Source: Streptomyces roseochromogenus subsp. oscitans DS 12.976 (GTDB lineage Bacteria; Actinomycetota; Actinomycetes; Streptomycetales; Streptomycetaceae). Taken from it: a stretch of 33,392 bases of DNA. This document shows positions 15,456 to 22,849 of the stretch, one piece after another. The notes below the pieces were generated by a model that ran no database searches, was not told the origin of the DNA, and worked only from the letters and a program-made list of their open reading frames with translations. The translations under genes were made by a program, and so were the position numbers. Location: contig NZ_CM002285.1 in the NCBI RefSeq assembly GCF_000497445.1, positions 7,003,149 to 7,036,540 on the forward strand. Reading direction: 5' to 3'. Positions within the stretch are counted from its first letter, which is position 1. The number at the start of each line of letters is the position of its first letter.

Positions 15456-16129
15456 TACATCGCCCCGTTGGTGCAGGCGGCGCCCGGCTCGGGCGTCTGC
15501 TGGCCCTGCACATAGGTCGCGAAGAACTTGTCCACTTCCGGATCGCTCGCGCTCTTCACCGTCACCTGGTGGCCCCACGCCGACAGGATCAGCGGCGCCG
15601 CCTGATTCTCGTACGGGCTCATCAGCGAGTACGGCGTCTTCTTCACCTTCGCCGCGAGCGCGTCTATGTCAGCCTTCTTCGCCTTGTCGGTGTACGTCAC
15701 CCAGACCGCGCCGTGCTCCAGCGAGTGCACCGCGTTCTCGTCCTGCAGGGGCTTGGTGTAGACGGTGCCGTCGCAGGTCGCCCAGATCGGGTTGTGGTTG
15801 CCGCCGACCGGCGGGTGCATCGGGTACGACACCTTGGTCGTCACATGCGTCCGTGCCAGCTTGCCGGACCAGGTCTGCACGCCGTCCTTGCCGGCGGTCC
15901 AGTGCCCGGAGTCACCGGAGGAGCCGCCCTTGGTGTCGCTCGCGGTGTCCTTCTTGTGGTCGGACCGGGAGTTCACGAGGACCGCACCGCCGACGACGAG
16001 GCCGGCGACGACCACCACGCTCGCGGCGATCGTGAGTATGCGGTTGCGGCGCTCGCGCGCCCGCTCGGCGCGGCGCATCTCCTCTATACGCGCCTTGCGT
16101 GCCGCGCTGCTGTTCTTGGCGGAACCCAT
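15455..16129 (-). CDS. DUF3105 domain protein, single-pass membrane-anchored
   Basis: A 224-residue protein. A basic, charged N-terminus (about 28 residues, MRRAERARERRNR) precedes one transmembrane segment (ILTIAASVVVVAGLVVGGAVLV), leaving an extracytoplasmic DUF3105 domain. Conserved family features are YPMHPPVGGNHNPIWATCDG, VYTKPLQDENAVHSLEHGAVWVTY and SPYENQAAPLILSAWGHQVTV, rich in His residues that may bind metal; the C-terminus has a further Cys. The biochemical role of the family is not established to my knowledge. The ATG at 16129 has AGAAGGA six bases upstream. It is the first gene of a two-gene unit with DUF305, a pairing I recall from other Streptomyces. Its promoter lies between it and nsrR. 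Confidence 0.92.
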   Translation of the reverse strand: MGSAKNSSAARKARIEEMRRAERARERRNRILTIAASVVVVAGLVVGGAVLVNSRSDHKKDTASDTKGGSSGDSGHWTAGKDGVQTWSGKLARTHVTTKVSYPMHPPVGGNHNPIWATCDGTVYTKPLQDENAVHSLEHGAVWVTYTDKAKKADIDALAAKVKKTPYSLMSPYENQAAPLILSAWGHQVTVKSASDPEVDKFFATYVQGQQTPEPGAACTNGAM

Positions 16130-16298
16130 GAGGTGTCCTTCTGGGGGAAAAAGACGGCAACAGGAAGGGTGGAGCCCGCTGATCGTAGTAGGGGATGGGC
16201 CGCCTTCCGTAGGGAGGGCACCGCAAAGGAACGACCGCGGGAGTGCGCAAAAAGGGTGAAGACGGATGACGGCGTACGGCGGTGCACGACGGCGGGAT

Positions 16299-16321
16299 AA
16301 TTTGAACCCAGGATGCGTATT
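16299..16321 (+). promoter_or_regulatory. nsrR: Candidate NsrR site upstream of nsrR
   Basis: A 23-bp 11-1-11 arrangement centred on 16310, starting AATTTG and ending GCGTATT, with 7 of 11 symmetric pairs. It overlaps a plausible -10 (GATAAT, 16296-16301) and covers the alternative ATG at 16313. It is weaker than the hmp site but has the same size, suggesting autoregulation. Confidence 0.45.
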
Positions 16322-16336
16322 ACCTACGCTCGCCTT

Positions 16337-16780
16337 ATGCGGCTCCTGCGCTCCACGGACCTGGCCCTGCGCGTCCTGATGCGACTGGCCGTGGCCACCG
16401 ACGCCACGCCCACGACCCGCCAGGTCGCGGCGGACATGGACGTGCCCTACACGCACGCCGCGAAGGTCGTCGCCGAACTCCAGCACCTCGGCCTCGTCGA
16501 CGCCCGGCGCGGCCGCCGCGGCGGCCTCACCCTGACCGAGAAGGGCCGTACGGCGTCGGTGGGTGCGGTGGTGCGGGTTTTCGAGGGCGACGGTGACGTG
16601 GTCGAGTGCGAGGGGGCTACGCCGTGTCCGCTGCGGTCCGGGTGCCGTCTGCGGGGCGCCTTGCGGCGGGCTCAGGAGGCGTTCTTCGCCTCGCTGGATC
16701 CGGTTACGGTCGCGGAGATCGTGGCTGAGCCGACGGGGCCTTTGCTCCTCGGTATCTCTCAAGGGCCGGGGACGGTCTAG
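16337..16780 (+). CDS. nsrR: NsrR, Rrf2-family nitric oxide-sensing iron-sulfur repressor
   Basis: A 147-residue Rrf2 regulator. The N-terminal winged helix is clear (LRSTDLALRVLMRLAV, TRQVAADMDVPYTHAAKVVAELQHLGLVDARRGRRGGLTL). The three cluster cysteines occur as C-x5-C-x5-C (ECEGATPCPLRSGC), the NsrR spacing that ligates a [4Fe-4S] cluster; Asp in RSTDLALR is at the position of the fourth ligand in Streptomyces NsrR. NO reacts with the cluster and releases DNA. Its convergent neighbour is hmp, the classic NsrR target, and both have 23-bp site candidates. The start could be ATG 16337 or ATG 16313; I prefer 16337 because family members begin M-R-L-x-x-x-T-D, although its ribosome site is poor. 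Confidence 0.93.
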   Translation: MRLLRSTDLALRVLMRLAVATDATPTTRQVAADMDVPYTHAAKVVAELQHLGLVDARRGRRGGLTLTEKGRTASVGAVVRVFEGDGDVVECEGATPCPLRSGCRLRGALRRAQEAFFASLDPVTVAEIVAEPTGPLLLGISQGPGTV

Positions 16781-16833
16781 GCGCGTTGCGGGGGTGCCGG
16801 GACCTGCCGTCAGGCGTGTGCCGCGCCGTCGTG

Positions 16834-16925
16834 GCCGGCCGCTCCCCCAGGTTCCCGGCTTCGCTCGAACCCGGGGGACCCCCATCGCGGCGGAGCCGCA
16901 TATCGGCACAGTCCCGCGCCCCTGG
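16834..16925. repeat. Streptomyces-type interspersed intergenic element with a hairpin
   Basis: The stretch contains GCGGCGGAGCCGCATATCGG and CAGTCCCGCGCCCCT-like sequence, which I recognise from memory as a very common dispersed intergenic element of Streptomyces genomes. Within it TCCCCC-A-GGTTC (16843-16854) pairs with GAACC-C-GGGGGA (16867-16878), a 12-position stem with one mismatch and a 12-base loop. It lies between the convergent 3' ends of nsrR and hmp and probably works as a bidirectional terminator. Confidence 0.65.
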
Positions 16926-16936
16926 GGTGCTGCCGC

Positions 16937-18127
16937 TCAGCCTTGTGCCATCCAGAGGTCGGGCCCGAAGACCTCGTAGTGAATGCCGGCCGGGGACACA
17001 CCCTTCTCGATCAGCTGGGTGCGTACTGTCCGCATGAAAGGCAGCGGGCCGCACAGGTACGCGTGTGTGCCGGGATGTACCCGGACACCGGAGAGACCGA
17101 CCAGGCCGGTGCGGGTGTCCGGGGCGGCGTCTCGCTCGTAGAAGAAGTGGACGGAGGCGTCCGGGAGCTTTTCGGCGTACGTCTCGTGGTCGGTGCGCAG
17201 GGCATGGTGGGCGGGGGAGCGGTCGCCGTGGAGGACGGTGACCGGGCCGCGGTGGCCGCTCGCCGCGAGATCGGCCAGTATCGCGATCATCGGGGTCACG
17301 CCGATGCCCGCGGAGGCGAGCAGCAGGGGCGTGTCCGGGCCGGCGGAGTCCAGGACCAAGTCGCCGTACGGCTCGGACAGTTCGAGGAGGTCGCCGACGC
17401 GCACGCGCGCGTGGAGGTGGTGCGAGACCTCGCCGTCGGGCGTCACGACGTCGCCCCGCACGCGCTTGACGCTGAACTGCCGTACCGCCTCGCCCGGCGC
17501 CCCGGACAGGCTGTACTGGCGTATCTGCCGGGCTCCGTCGGGCAGGGGCACGCGCACGGAGACGTACTGGCCGGCCCGGAAGTCCCGCACCGCCCCGCCG
17601 TCGGCCGGCCGCAGCCGGAAGGTGACGACGTCCGCGGTCTCCGTGACCCGCTCGACGACCTCCCACTCCCGCCGGCCCCGGCCGCCGCTCTCCTCGTAGA
17701 GGCGCTTCTCGATGGCGATGAGCGCGTTCGCCATCAGCCAGTAGACCTCGTCCCAGGCGGCGGCGAACCCGGGTGTGACGGCATCGCCGAGGACCTCGGC
17801 GATGGCGGCGAAGAGGTGCTCGTGGACGACGGCGTACTGCTCGGGCGCGACGCCGAGCGAGGCGTGCTTGTGGGCGATGCGGCCGAGGAGGGCGTCGGGC
17901 CGGGTGTCCGGGTGGTCCAGCAGATGCGTGGCGAAGGCGGCGATGGAGCCGGCGAGGGCCTGCTTCTGGGCGCCGGAGGCCTGGTTGCCGCGGTTGAACA
18001 GGTCCCGCAGCAGTTCGGGGTGGGCGGCGAAGAGGCGGGCGTAGAAGCGCTCGGTGATCTCGCCGATGGCCGCGCCGACGGCGGGAAGGGTGGCGCGGAC
18101 GGTGGCTGCGGACGACTCGGACAGCAT
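16937..18127 (-). CDS. hmp: Flavohemoprotein, nitric oxide dioxygenase (Hmp)
   Basis: A 396-residue cytoplasmic enzyme oxidising NO to nitrate with O2 and NAD(P)H. The globin domain (residues 1-140) has the B10 Tyr region ITERFYARLFAAHPEL, the proximal His in RIAHKHASLGVAPEQYAVVHEHL, and DEVYWLMANALI at its end. The FAD-binding domain contains GQYVSVRV and RQIRQYSLSGAP (R-x-Y-S). The NAD-binding domain contains LLLASAGIGVTPMIAIL, VLHGDRSPAHHALR, YLCGPLPFMRTVRTQL and the C-terminal YEVFGP. Length and order are typical. The ATG at 18127 is preceded by GAGGAG. A near-perfect 23-bp NsrR-type repeat lies 40 bp upstream, and nsrR is the convergent neighbour, so NO-inducible control is very likely. 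Confidence 0.97.
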   Translation of the reverse strand: MLSESSAATVRATLPAVGAAIGEITERFYARLFAAHPELLRDLFNRGNQASGAQKQALAGSIAAFATHLLDHPDTRPDALLGRIAHKHASLGVAPEQYAVVHEHLFAAIAEVLGDAVTPGFAAAWDEVYWLMANALIAIEKRLYEESGGRGRREWEVVERVTETADVVTFRLRPADGGAVRDFRAGQYVSVRVPLPDGARQIRQYSLSGAPGEAVRQFSVKRVRGDVVTPDGEVSHHLHARVRVGDLLELSEPYGDLVLDSAGPDTPLLLASAGIGVTPMIAILADLAASGHRGPVTVLHGDRSPAHHALRTDHETYAEKLPDASVHFFYERDAAPDTRTGLVGLSGVRVHPGTHAYLCGPLPFMRTVRTQLIEKGVSPAGIHYEVFGPDLWMAQG

Positions 18128-18166
18128 CGGGACTCCTCACGACTCGGCTGCGCGGCACGCTATGAA

Positions 18167-18189
18167 AACTTGCATCTGAGATGCAAATT
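18167..18189 (-). promoter_or_regulatory. hmp: NsrR operator candidate in the hmp promoter
   Basis: A 23-bp 11-1-11 inverted repeat centred on 18178, with 10 of 11 pairs symmetric. The core is TTGCATC-TGA-GATGCAA on the plus strand, flanked by AA and TT ends. This fits the general NsrR site form (A/T-flanked GATGCA half-sites). It is 40-62 bp upstream of the hmp ATG, where it would overlap the promoter. Confidence 0.8.
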
Positions 18190-18433
18190 AAATGAACGTG
18201 GTTTCGCTCACGCGTCGCATGGGTTCGGCCATTACGGATGTCAGTCCGAGCAGGCAAGATGGGCGACAGAGCAGTACACCTGCCGTACGAGAGGCGTTCA
18301 GGCCGAAGACGCCCGGGCGATCAAGGTCCGCAACGCGCACGAAATGGTGTTGTGGTGTGATGCCCAGGTGCCCGACCGTCGTCCGGGGGCACCCGGAAAG
18401 GCGGCCTGACCAGCAAGGATGGGGAAGCGGAAG

Positions 18434-19795
18434 ATGGACAAGCAGCAGGAGTTCGTGCTCCGGACGTTGGAGGAGCGCGACATCCGGTTCGTACGCCTGT
18501 GGTTCACGGACGTGCTGGGCTTCCTCAAGTCCGTCGCCGTGGCCCCCGCCGAACTGGAGCAAGCCTTCGACGAGGGCATCGGCTTCGACGGCTCCGCCAT
18601 CGAGGGCTTCGCCCGGGTCTACGAGTCCGACATGATCGCCAAGCCGGACCCCTCCACCTTCCAGGTCCTGCCGTGGCGCGCGGAGACCCCCGGCACGGCC
18701 CGCATGTTCTGCGACATCCTCATGCCGGACGGCTCCCCGTCCTTCGCGGACCCGCGCTACGTCCTGAAGCGTGCCCTGGCCCGCACCTCCGACCTGGGCT
18801 TCACCTTCTACACCCACCCCGAGATCGAGTTCTTCCTGCTGAAGGACCGCCCGCTGGACGGCTCCCGCCCCACCCCGGCCGACAACTCGGGCTACTTCGA
18901 CCACACGCCCACCAACGTCGGCATGGACTTCCGCCGCCAGGCGATCACCATGCTGGAGTCGATGGGCATCTCGGTGGAGTTCTCCCACCACGAGGGCGCC
19001 CCGGGCCAGCAGGAGATCGACCTCCGCTACGCGGACGCGCTGTCGACGGCCGACAACATCATGACGTTCCGCCTGGTCATGAAGCAGGTCGCGCTGGAGC
19101 AGGGCGTCCAGGCGACCTTCATGCCGAAGCCTTTCTCCGAGCACCCCGGCAGTGGCATGCACACCCACCTCTCCCTCTTCGAGGGCGACCGGAACGCGTT
19201 CTACGAGTCGGGCGCGGAATACCAGCTCTCCAAGGTCGGCCGCTCCTTCATCGCGGGCCTGCTCAAGCACGCGGCGGAGATCTCGGCGGTCACCAACCAG
19301 TGGGTGAACTCCTACAAGCGCATCTGGGGCGGCTCCGAGCGCACCGCGGGCGCCGGCGGCGAGGCCCCGTCGTACATCTGCTGGGGCCACAACAACCGCA
19401 GCGCCCTGGTCCGCGTCCCGATGTACAAGCCCGGCAAGACCGGCTCCGCGCGCGTCGAGGTCCGCTCCATCGACTCCGGCGCCAACCCCTACCTGGCCTA
19501 CGCCCTCCTGCTGGCCGCCGGCCTGAAGGGCATCGAGGAGGGCTACGAGCTCCCGCCGGGCGCCGAGGACGACGTCTGGGCCCTCTCCGACGCCGAGCGC
19601 CGCGCGATGGGCATCGAACCCCTCCCGCAGAACCTCGGCGAGGCCCTCGCCCTGATGGAACGCAGCGACCTGGTCGCCGAGACCCTCGGCGAGCACGTCT
19701 TCGACTTCTTCCTGCGCAACAAGCAGGCCGAGTGGCACGAGTACCGGAGCGAGGTCACGGCGTTCGAGCTGCGGAAGAACCTGCCGGTGCTGTAA
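18434..19795 (+). CDS. glnA2: Glutamine synthetase-like enzyme GlnA2 (gamma-glutamylpolyamine synthetase type)
   Basis: A 453-residue GS-I-fold ligase. It starts MDKQQEFVLRTLEERDIRFVRLWFTDVLG and includes GFDGSAIEGFARVYESDMIAKPD, THPEIEFFLL (metal Glu), EFSHHEGAPGQQEIDLRY, PGSGMHTHLSLFEGD (the MHxHxSL metal/ATP site), NSYKR, NRSALVRVP and the substrate/metal region VEVRSIDSGANPYLAYA. These match Streptomyces GlnA2 almost throughout. In S. coelicolor GlnA2 has been reported to glutamylate polyamines rather than act as the main glutamine synthetase. The start ATG at 18434 gives the usual length; an ATG five codons earlier is possible. A Tyr at residue 371 (EGYELPPG) aligns with the adenylylated Tyr of true GS, yet the flanks differ. 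A strong terminator follows. No GlnR box was recognised upstream. Confidence 0.95.
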   Translation: MDKQQEFVLRTLEERDIRFVRLWFTDVLGFLKSVAVAPAELEQAFDEGIGFDGSAIEGFARVYESDMIAKPDPSTFQVLPWRAETPGTARMFCDILMPDGSPSFADPRYVLKRALARTSDLGFTFYTHPEIEFFLLKDRPLDGSRPTPADNSGYFDHTPTNVGMDFRRQAITMLESMGISVEFSHHEGAPGQQEIDLRYADALSTADNIMTFRLVMKQVALEQGVQATFMPKPFSEHPGSGMHTHLSLFEGDRNAFYESGAEYQLSKVGRSFIAGLLKHAAEISAVTNQWVNSYKRIWGGSERTAGAGGEAPSYICWGHNNRSALVRVPMYKPGKTGSARVEVRSIDSGANPYLAYALLLAAGLKGIEEGYELPPGAEDDVWALSDAERRAMGIEPLPQNLGEALALMERSDLVAETLGEHVFDFFLRNKQAEWHEYRSEVTAFELRKNLPVL

Positions 19796-19833
19796 GCGCA
19801 GGTCAGGGCGGGTTTACTGCGTATACGGTGCGT

Positions 19834-19862
19834 GGGGCCGACGGTCGTGGACCGTCGGCCCC
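19834..19862 (+). terminator. glnA2: Terminator hairpin after glnA2
   Basis: A perfect 13-bp stem, GGGGCCGACGGTC (19834-19846) and GACCGTCGGCCCC (19850-19862), with a three-base loop GTG. It begins 39 bases after the glnA2 stop and is followed by TGTGCGTCTC, a weak U-tract. Confidence 0.88.
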
Positions 19863-20306
19863 TGTGCGTCTCGCGGTCCCTGGGCCGTCTCTGGGCCGTT
19901 GCCACGGATGCTGACCCTCGTCCCGCTCCGCCCGCGCTGCGCCGACGCACACCCACGCGTGGACCGGGCCGGGACCATGAGTCGATCACTGGACATCGCG
20001 GTCATGAAGGGGAGGGTGGTCGCTAAGGACGGCGGGACGGCTCAGCTTGCCGAGGGCGTCCTTCAAGGCCGCATGGTCGAGCGCGAGGAGTCGGCCGAAG
20101 AGCGCACCGAGGTTGTCTGTCATCCGCTCGAACCCGTACGCCCCGCCCGTGCGCGAAGCCGAAGCGGTGGCCGGATCTTTGTGGCTTCTGCCAGTACGAG
20201 GGGCTGCCGGAGTGCGGGAAGACTGCCCGTCAGAGGCTGCGGCCTGCCCCGGGGCCGGGGGGGCCGAGTCCTAAGGACCTGACGAAGCACAGGGGAGGAC
20301 GGCACG
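19863..20306. other. 444-bp intergenic stretch with a doubtful 45-codon reading frame
   Basis: This lies between the glnA2 terminator and the methyltransferase. On the minus strand 20123-19986 can encode 45 residues starting MTDNLGALFGRLLALDHAAL, with an amphipathic helix-like pattern and fairly GC-rich third positions, but the ribosome site is weak and the upstream in-frame sequence is not coding-like. It may be a decayed gene fragment or chance. The plus-strand frames are not convincing either. The last ~70 bp should include the methyltransferase promoter. Confidence 0.4.
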
Positions 20307-21047
20307 GTGAGCGCGCAGCAGTATGACGAGATCGGTGAGGCGTACGAGGGCTTCAAGTCCCTGCCGCTGGAGCAGTACGTGGTGGTGCCCGGTTTCCTGG
20401 CCATGGTCGGGGGCGTGAGCGGCAAGTCGGTCCTCGACCTGGCCTGCGGCACCGGCTTCTACAGCAGGGAGTTCAAGCGGCGCGGCGCCACGGAGGTGCT
20501 CGGCATCGACATCTCCGGTGAAATGATCGCCGTGGCAGAGGAGTTGGAGAAGCACAACCCGCTGGGCGTGCGCTACGAGGTGGGCGATGTGTCCGAACTG
20601 CGCCCCCTGGAGCGGCGCTTCGACATCGCCCTGGGGGCCCATATGCTCAACTACGCGGAGGGCGTCGCCGCCATGGAGCGGATGTGCCGGAACGTGCACC
20701 GGAGCCTGGAGCCCGGCGCCGAGTTCTTCGTGCTCGCCCAGTCACCCGACTTCCGCTTCGACGGGCCGCCCCCGGACAAGTACGGCTTCCGCACCGAGCT
20801 GACCGGCGAGGAGGCCGAGACCGGACCGCGCGTGCGGACCACGGCGCTGCTCGACCCGCCGATCGGGTTCGTCAGCACCCTCCCGCGCCGTGAGGCCTAC
20901 GACGAGTGCCTGCGGGCGGCCGGATTCGGCGAGTTGACCTGGATCCCGCTGGAGGTGTCCGACGCCGGCGTGCGGGAGTTCGGTGCGGACTTCTGGGCGG
21001 ACTTCCTCGCCAACCCCCCGCTGGAGATGCTGCGCTGCCGCGCCTGA
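20307..21047 (+). CDS. Class I SAM-dependent methyltransferase
   Basis: A 246-residue cytoplasmic methyltransferase of the small-molecule type. Motif I is VLDLACGTGFYSREFKRRGA (the G-x-G-x-x-x loop at about residues 45-55), followed by LGIDISGEMIAVAEE (acidic residue binding the SAM ribose), then VRYEVGDVSEL and a motif IV-like FDIALGAHMLNYAEGVAAMERMCRNVHRSLEPGAEFF. The N-terminus YDEIGEAYEGFKSLPLEQYVVVPGF resembles the toxoflavin ToxA / LaeA-like group. The C-terminus is a variable substrate region. The GTG start at 20307 is supported by GGGGAGG about eight bases upstream. No cofactor or pathway partner sits next to it, so the substrate cannot be deduced. It is isolated, with no terminator seen downstream. 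Confidence 0.92.
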   Translation: MSAQQYDEIGEAYEGFKSLPLEQYVVVPGFLAMVGGVSGKSVLDLACGTGFYSREFKRRGATEVLGIDISGEMIAVAEELEKHNPLGVRYEVGDVSELRPLERRFDIALGAHMLNYAEGVAAMERMCRNVHRSLEPGAEFFVLAQSPDFRFDGPPPDKYGFRTELTGEEAETGPRVRTTALLDPPIGFVSTLPRREAYDECLRAAGFGELTWIPLEVSDAGVREFGADFWADFLANPPLEMLRCRA

Positions 21048-21119
21048 CGACCGACCGTCCGCCGGCTGATCGCTCCCGCTCCCGGCCGTCCCGGTCCTTC
21101 GCGGGGGCCGGCTGGGCGG

Positions 21120-21350
21120 CGGACGCCGTCGTCCGCTCGCTGCGGGCGTGTACGACGCGCGCCCGTTGCTGTCATCGGCGGCGAGTTCGGTGGCCGTCCA
21201 GGCCGACGCGGTCGCGGCGTCCGGCAGGGCCGACCCGGCGGCCTCGGACGCGGCGGCGGTGGCGCATTCGAGGGTGTGCGGGACGGCGTCGCCGCCGAAG
21301 CCGATGCTCGGGTGGATGCCCGGCATGGCGTGGGTGACGGTGCCCATCAT
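21120..21350 (-). pseudogene. Relic of the C-terminal end of an M20 peptidase / amidohydrolase
   Basis: Reading the minus strand from 21350 gives MMGTVTHAMPGIHPSIGFGG ... VPHTLECATAAASEAA ... ALPDAATASAWTATELAAD. This resembles the C-terminal end of M20-family amidohydrolases (the S-T-D-M-G-x-V-S-H-x-x-P-x-I-H-P region, the histidine-containing stretch and the final ALAWTAVDLA helix). No start codon, catalytic dimerisation domain or metal-binding N-terminal half precedes it; upstream sequence is repetitive and non-coding. After about residue 70 it dissolves into Arg/Pro-rich sequence. I read it as the remnant of a deleted gene. The match is from memory of the family pattern. Confidence 0.5.
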
Positions 21351-21408
21351 CCGGGCACGGCAGCTCCCCGCTCACCCTCACCGCACGGAAGGAATCCCGC
21401 CTTCCTCA

Positions 21409-21455
21409 GACCGGCAGGCCCAAGACCGGCAGGCCTGCCTCGGACCGGGCAGGCC
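21409..21455. repeat. Three short direct repeats (GACCGGCAGGCC) plus palindrome
   Basis: Copies lie at 21409-21420, 21424-21435 and 21443-21455 (the last with one extra G). A perfect 12-bp palindrome GGCAGGCCTGCC sits at 21428-21439. The block lies 20-70 bp downstream of the small secreted-protein gene on the minus strand and may act as its terminator. Confidence 0.75.
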
Positions 21456-21475
21456 TCCCTCGGCCCCGCGGGCCG

Positions 21476-21775
21476 TCACTCCGAGTCGGCTTCGGAGTCG
21501 GTCTCCTGGAACTGCTGTACGTGACCGCGCTGGGGTTGGGGCTGGGGCTGTACGCGACCGTCGTGGTCGCGGTTGTTGCAGGCGTCGTACACCGGCTGGC
21601 TGGTCCCCGGCACGACGAAGGGAACCAGCCCCAGGGCCTGCTGGCAGATCTTGTTCCCGGACAGGGTCCGGCCGGCGATGTTGATACGGCCGTGGTCGCC
21701 GTCCTGGGCGTGGGCCGGAGCGGCGAGCCCGAGACCGGCCGCGGTGAGCGCGGCGAGAGCGGTGATCTTCTTCAT
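21476..21775 (-). CDS. Small secreted protein of unknown function
   Basis: A 99-residue exported protein. The signal peptide MKKITALAALTAAGLGLAAPAHA ends in an A-x-A site at residue 23, giving a mature chain of about 76 residues starting QDGDHG. The mature part has two Cys (KICQQALGLVPFVVP and YDACNNRDHDG), probably a disulphide, and then a low-complexity Gln/Pro tail (QPQPQPQRG) ending acidic, ETDSEADSE. I do not recognise the family; size and layout resemble other small Streptomyces exoproteins. The ATG at 21775 has only a short AGG close upstream. It starts 54 bp after the TolB-like gene on the same strand, so it could be the fourth gene of that operon or have its own promoter. Confidence 0.78.
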   Translation of the reverse strand: MKKITALAALTAAGLGLAAPAHAQDGDHGRINIAGRTLSGNKICQQALGLVPFVVPGTSQPVYDACNNRDHDGRVQPQPQPQRGHVQQFQETDSEADSE

Positions 21776-21829
21776 AGCCTGGTCAACGACTTCGGATCGG
21801 CGCAGGTCACGCGGCCGATACCGGTGTGG

Positions 21830-22849
21830 CTATCCGACGTACGCCGGTGACACGGCGGCCGTACTGATCCGCCGGGGCGCTCCCGACCCGTCCGCCGGAA
21901 CCTGGTACAGATCGGCGCCGTAGTCCCCCGGCAGCGCGTACACCACCGTACGGTCGTCCCGCCACACCGCCTGGTCGTCCACGCTCCTCCGCTCGGCCAG
22001 CGGGGTCTCCCGCAGGGTGCGCAGGTCGAGGACGTACAGATGCCAGGGGGCGTCCTTCGGCAGGCCCTTGACCCGCTTCTTGTAGGCGATCCGGCTGCCG
22101 TCGGGTGAGAGCGACGGGCACTCGACGTCGGCGTGCAGGGTCGTGACCGTACGGGCCCGCAGATCGCCCCGCACCAGATAGGTGCTGCCCTGGGTAGCGA
22201 GCGTCGCGTAGAAGGTACGGTCGTCGCGGGCGAACGTCACGCCCCAGAAGTTGACGTCCGCCGCCCGGTACGGATGCCCGTCCTTGACGATCCGGAAGTC
22301 CTCCAGCGACGGGATCAGCTCACCGCTCCGGATGTCCACGATCTCCGCACGCGTCGAGAAATTCGTACCGGCGTAACTGTCACCGCCCACGAACGCCGTC
22401 CAGGCGGCGAAGTGCCCGGTGGGGGAGACCCGGGCGCGGGAGGGGATGCCCGGCACGTCGTACGTGTGGACGGTCCGCAACCGGTCATCCAGAATCAGCG
22501 CCCGATACGTGTCCGAAACCGGCCCGTGCACCGCTTGCAGACACACACCCGTCCCCGAAGCGGCGTAGAACCGCAGGCACTTGACGCCGGAGGCGGTACG
22601 CGGCCCCGACGGATCGCCGGCCGGAACGCTGACGACCTCGTCCCGGTGCGGCCCCCACGCCATGTTCCGGAAGAGCATCGACCCCCGCCCGGTCAGCGTC
22701 ACGGTCCCTGGCGTGACCCGCGGACCGCCCGCCTGGGTGTGGTCGCGCCGGTCGGCCCGGGCCGAGGCATGCAGCACAGCAGCGATCCCGACCGCCGCCA
22801 GCACGGCGACGGCCGAGATCAGGATCAGGATGCGGTTGCGTACGGTCAT
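21830..22849 (-). CDS. TolB-like beta-propeller protein, membrane-anchored
   Basis: A 339-residue protein with one N-terminal transmembrane or signal segment (ILILISAVAVLAAVGIAAVLHASA) and an extracytoplasmic repeat domain. The repeats look like WD40/PD40 propeller blades, for example VSPTGHFAAWTAFVGGDSYA, VTFARDDRTFYATLATQGSTYLVRGDL, CPSLSPDGSRIAYKKRV and the C-terminal DLYQVPADGSGAPRRIS. TolB-like propellers usually bind partner proteins or ligands rather than catalyse. The ATG at 22849 overlaps the stop of the MFS gene by four bases (ATGA), with GAAGGGGG upstream, so translation is coupled. Function is not established; coupling with a transporter and a secreted phosphoesterase suggests an accessory role in that unit. 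Confidence 0.88.
   Translation of the reverse strand: MTVRNRILILISAVAVLAAVGIAAVLHASARADRRDHTQAGGPRVTPGTVTLTGRGSMLFRNMAWGPHRDEVVSVPAGDPSGPRTASGVKCLRFYAASGTGVCLQAVHGPVSDTYRALILDDRLRTVHTYDVPGIPSRARVSPTGHFAAWTAFVGGDSYAGTNFSTRAEIVDIRSGELIPSLEDFRIVKDGHPYRAADVNFWGVTFARDDRTFYATLATQGSTYLVRGDLRARTVTTLHADVECPSLSPDGSRIAYKKRVKGLPKDAPWHLYVLDLRTLRETPLAERRSVDDQAVWRDDRTVVYALPGDYGADLYQVPADGSGAPRRISTAAVSPAYVG

Noticed and set aside
18190..18433. GlnR box upstream of glnA2
   Set aside because: I searched by eye for GTnAC-n6-GAAAC-like pairs and found none with acceptable spacing.
18192..18635. 147-codon plus-strand frame overlapping the start of glnA2
   Set aside because: More than a third lies out of frame within glnA2; the rest has no coding bias and probably reflects the glnA2 leader.
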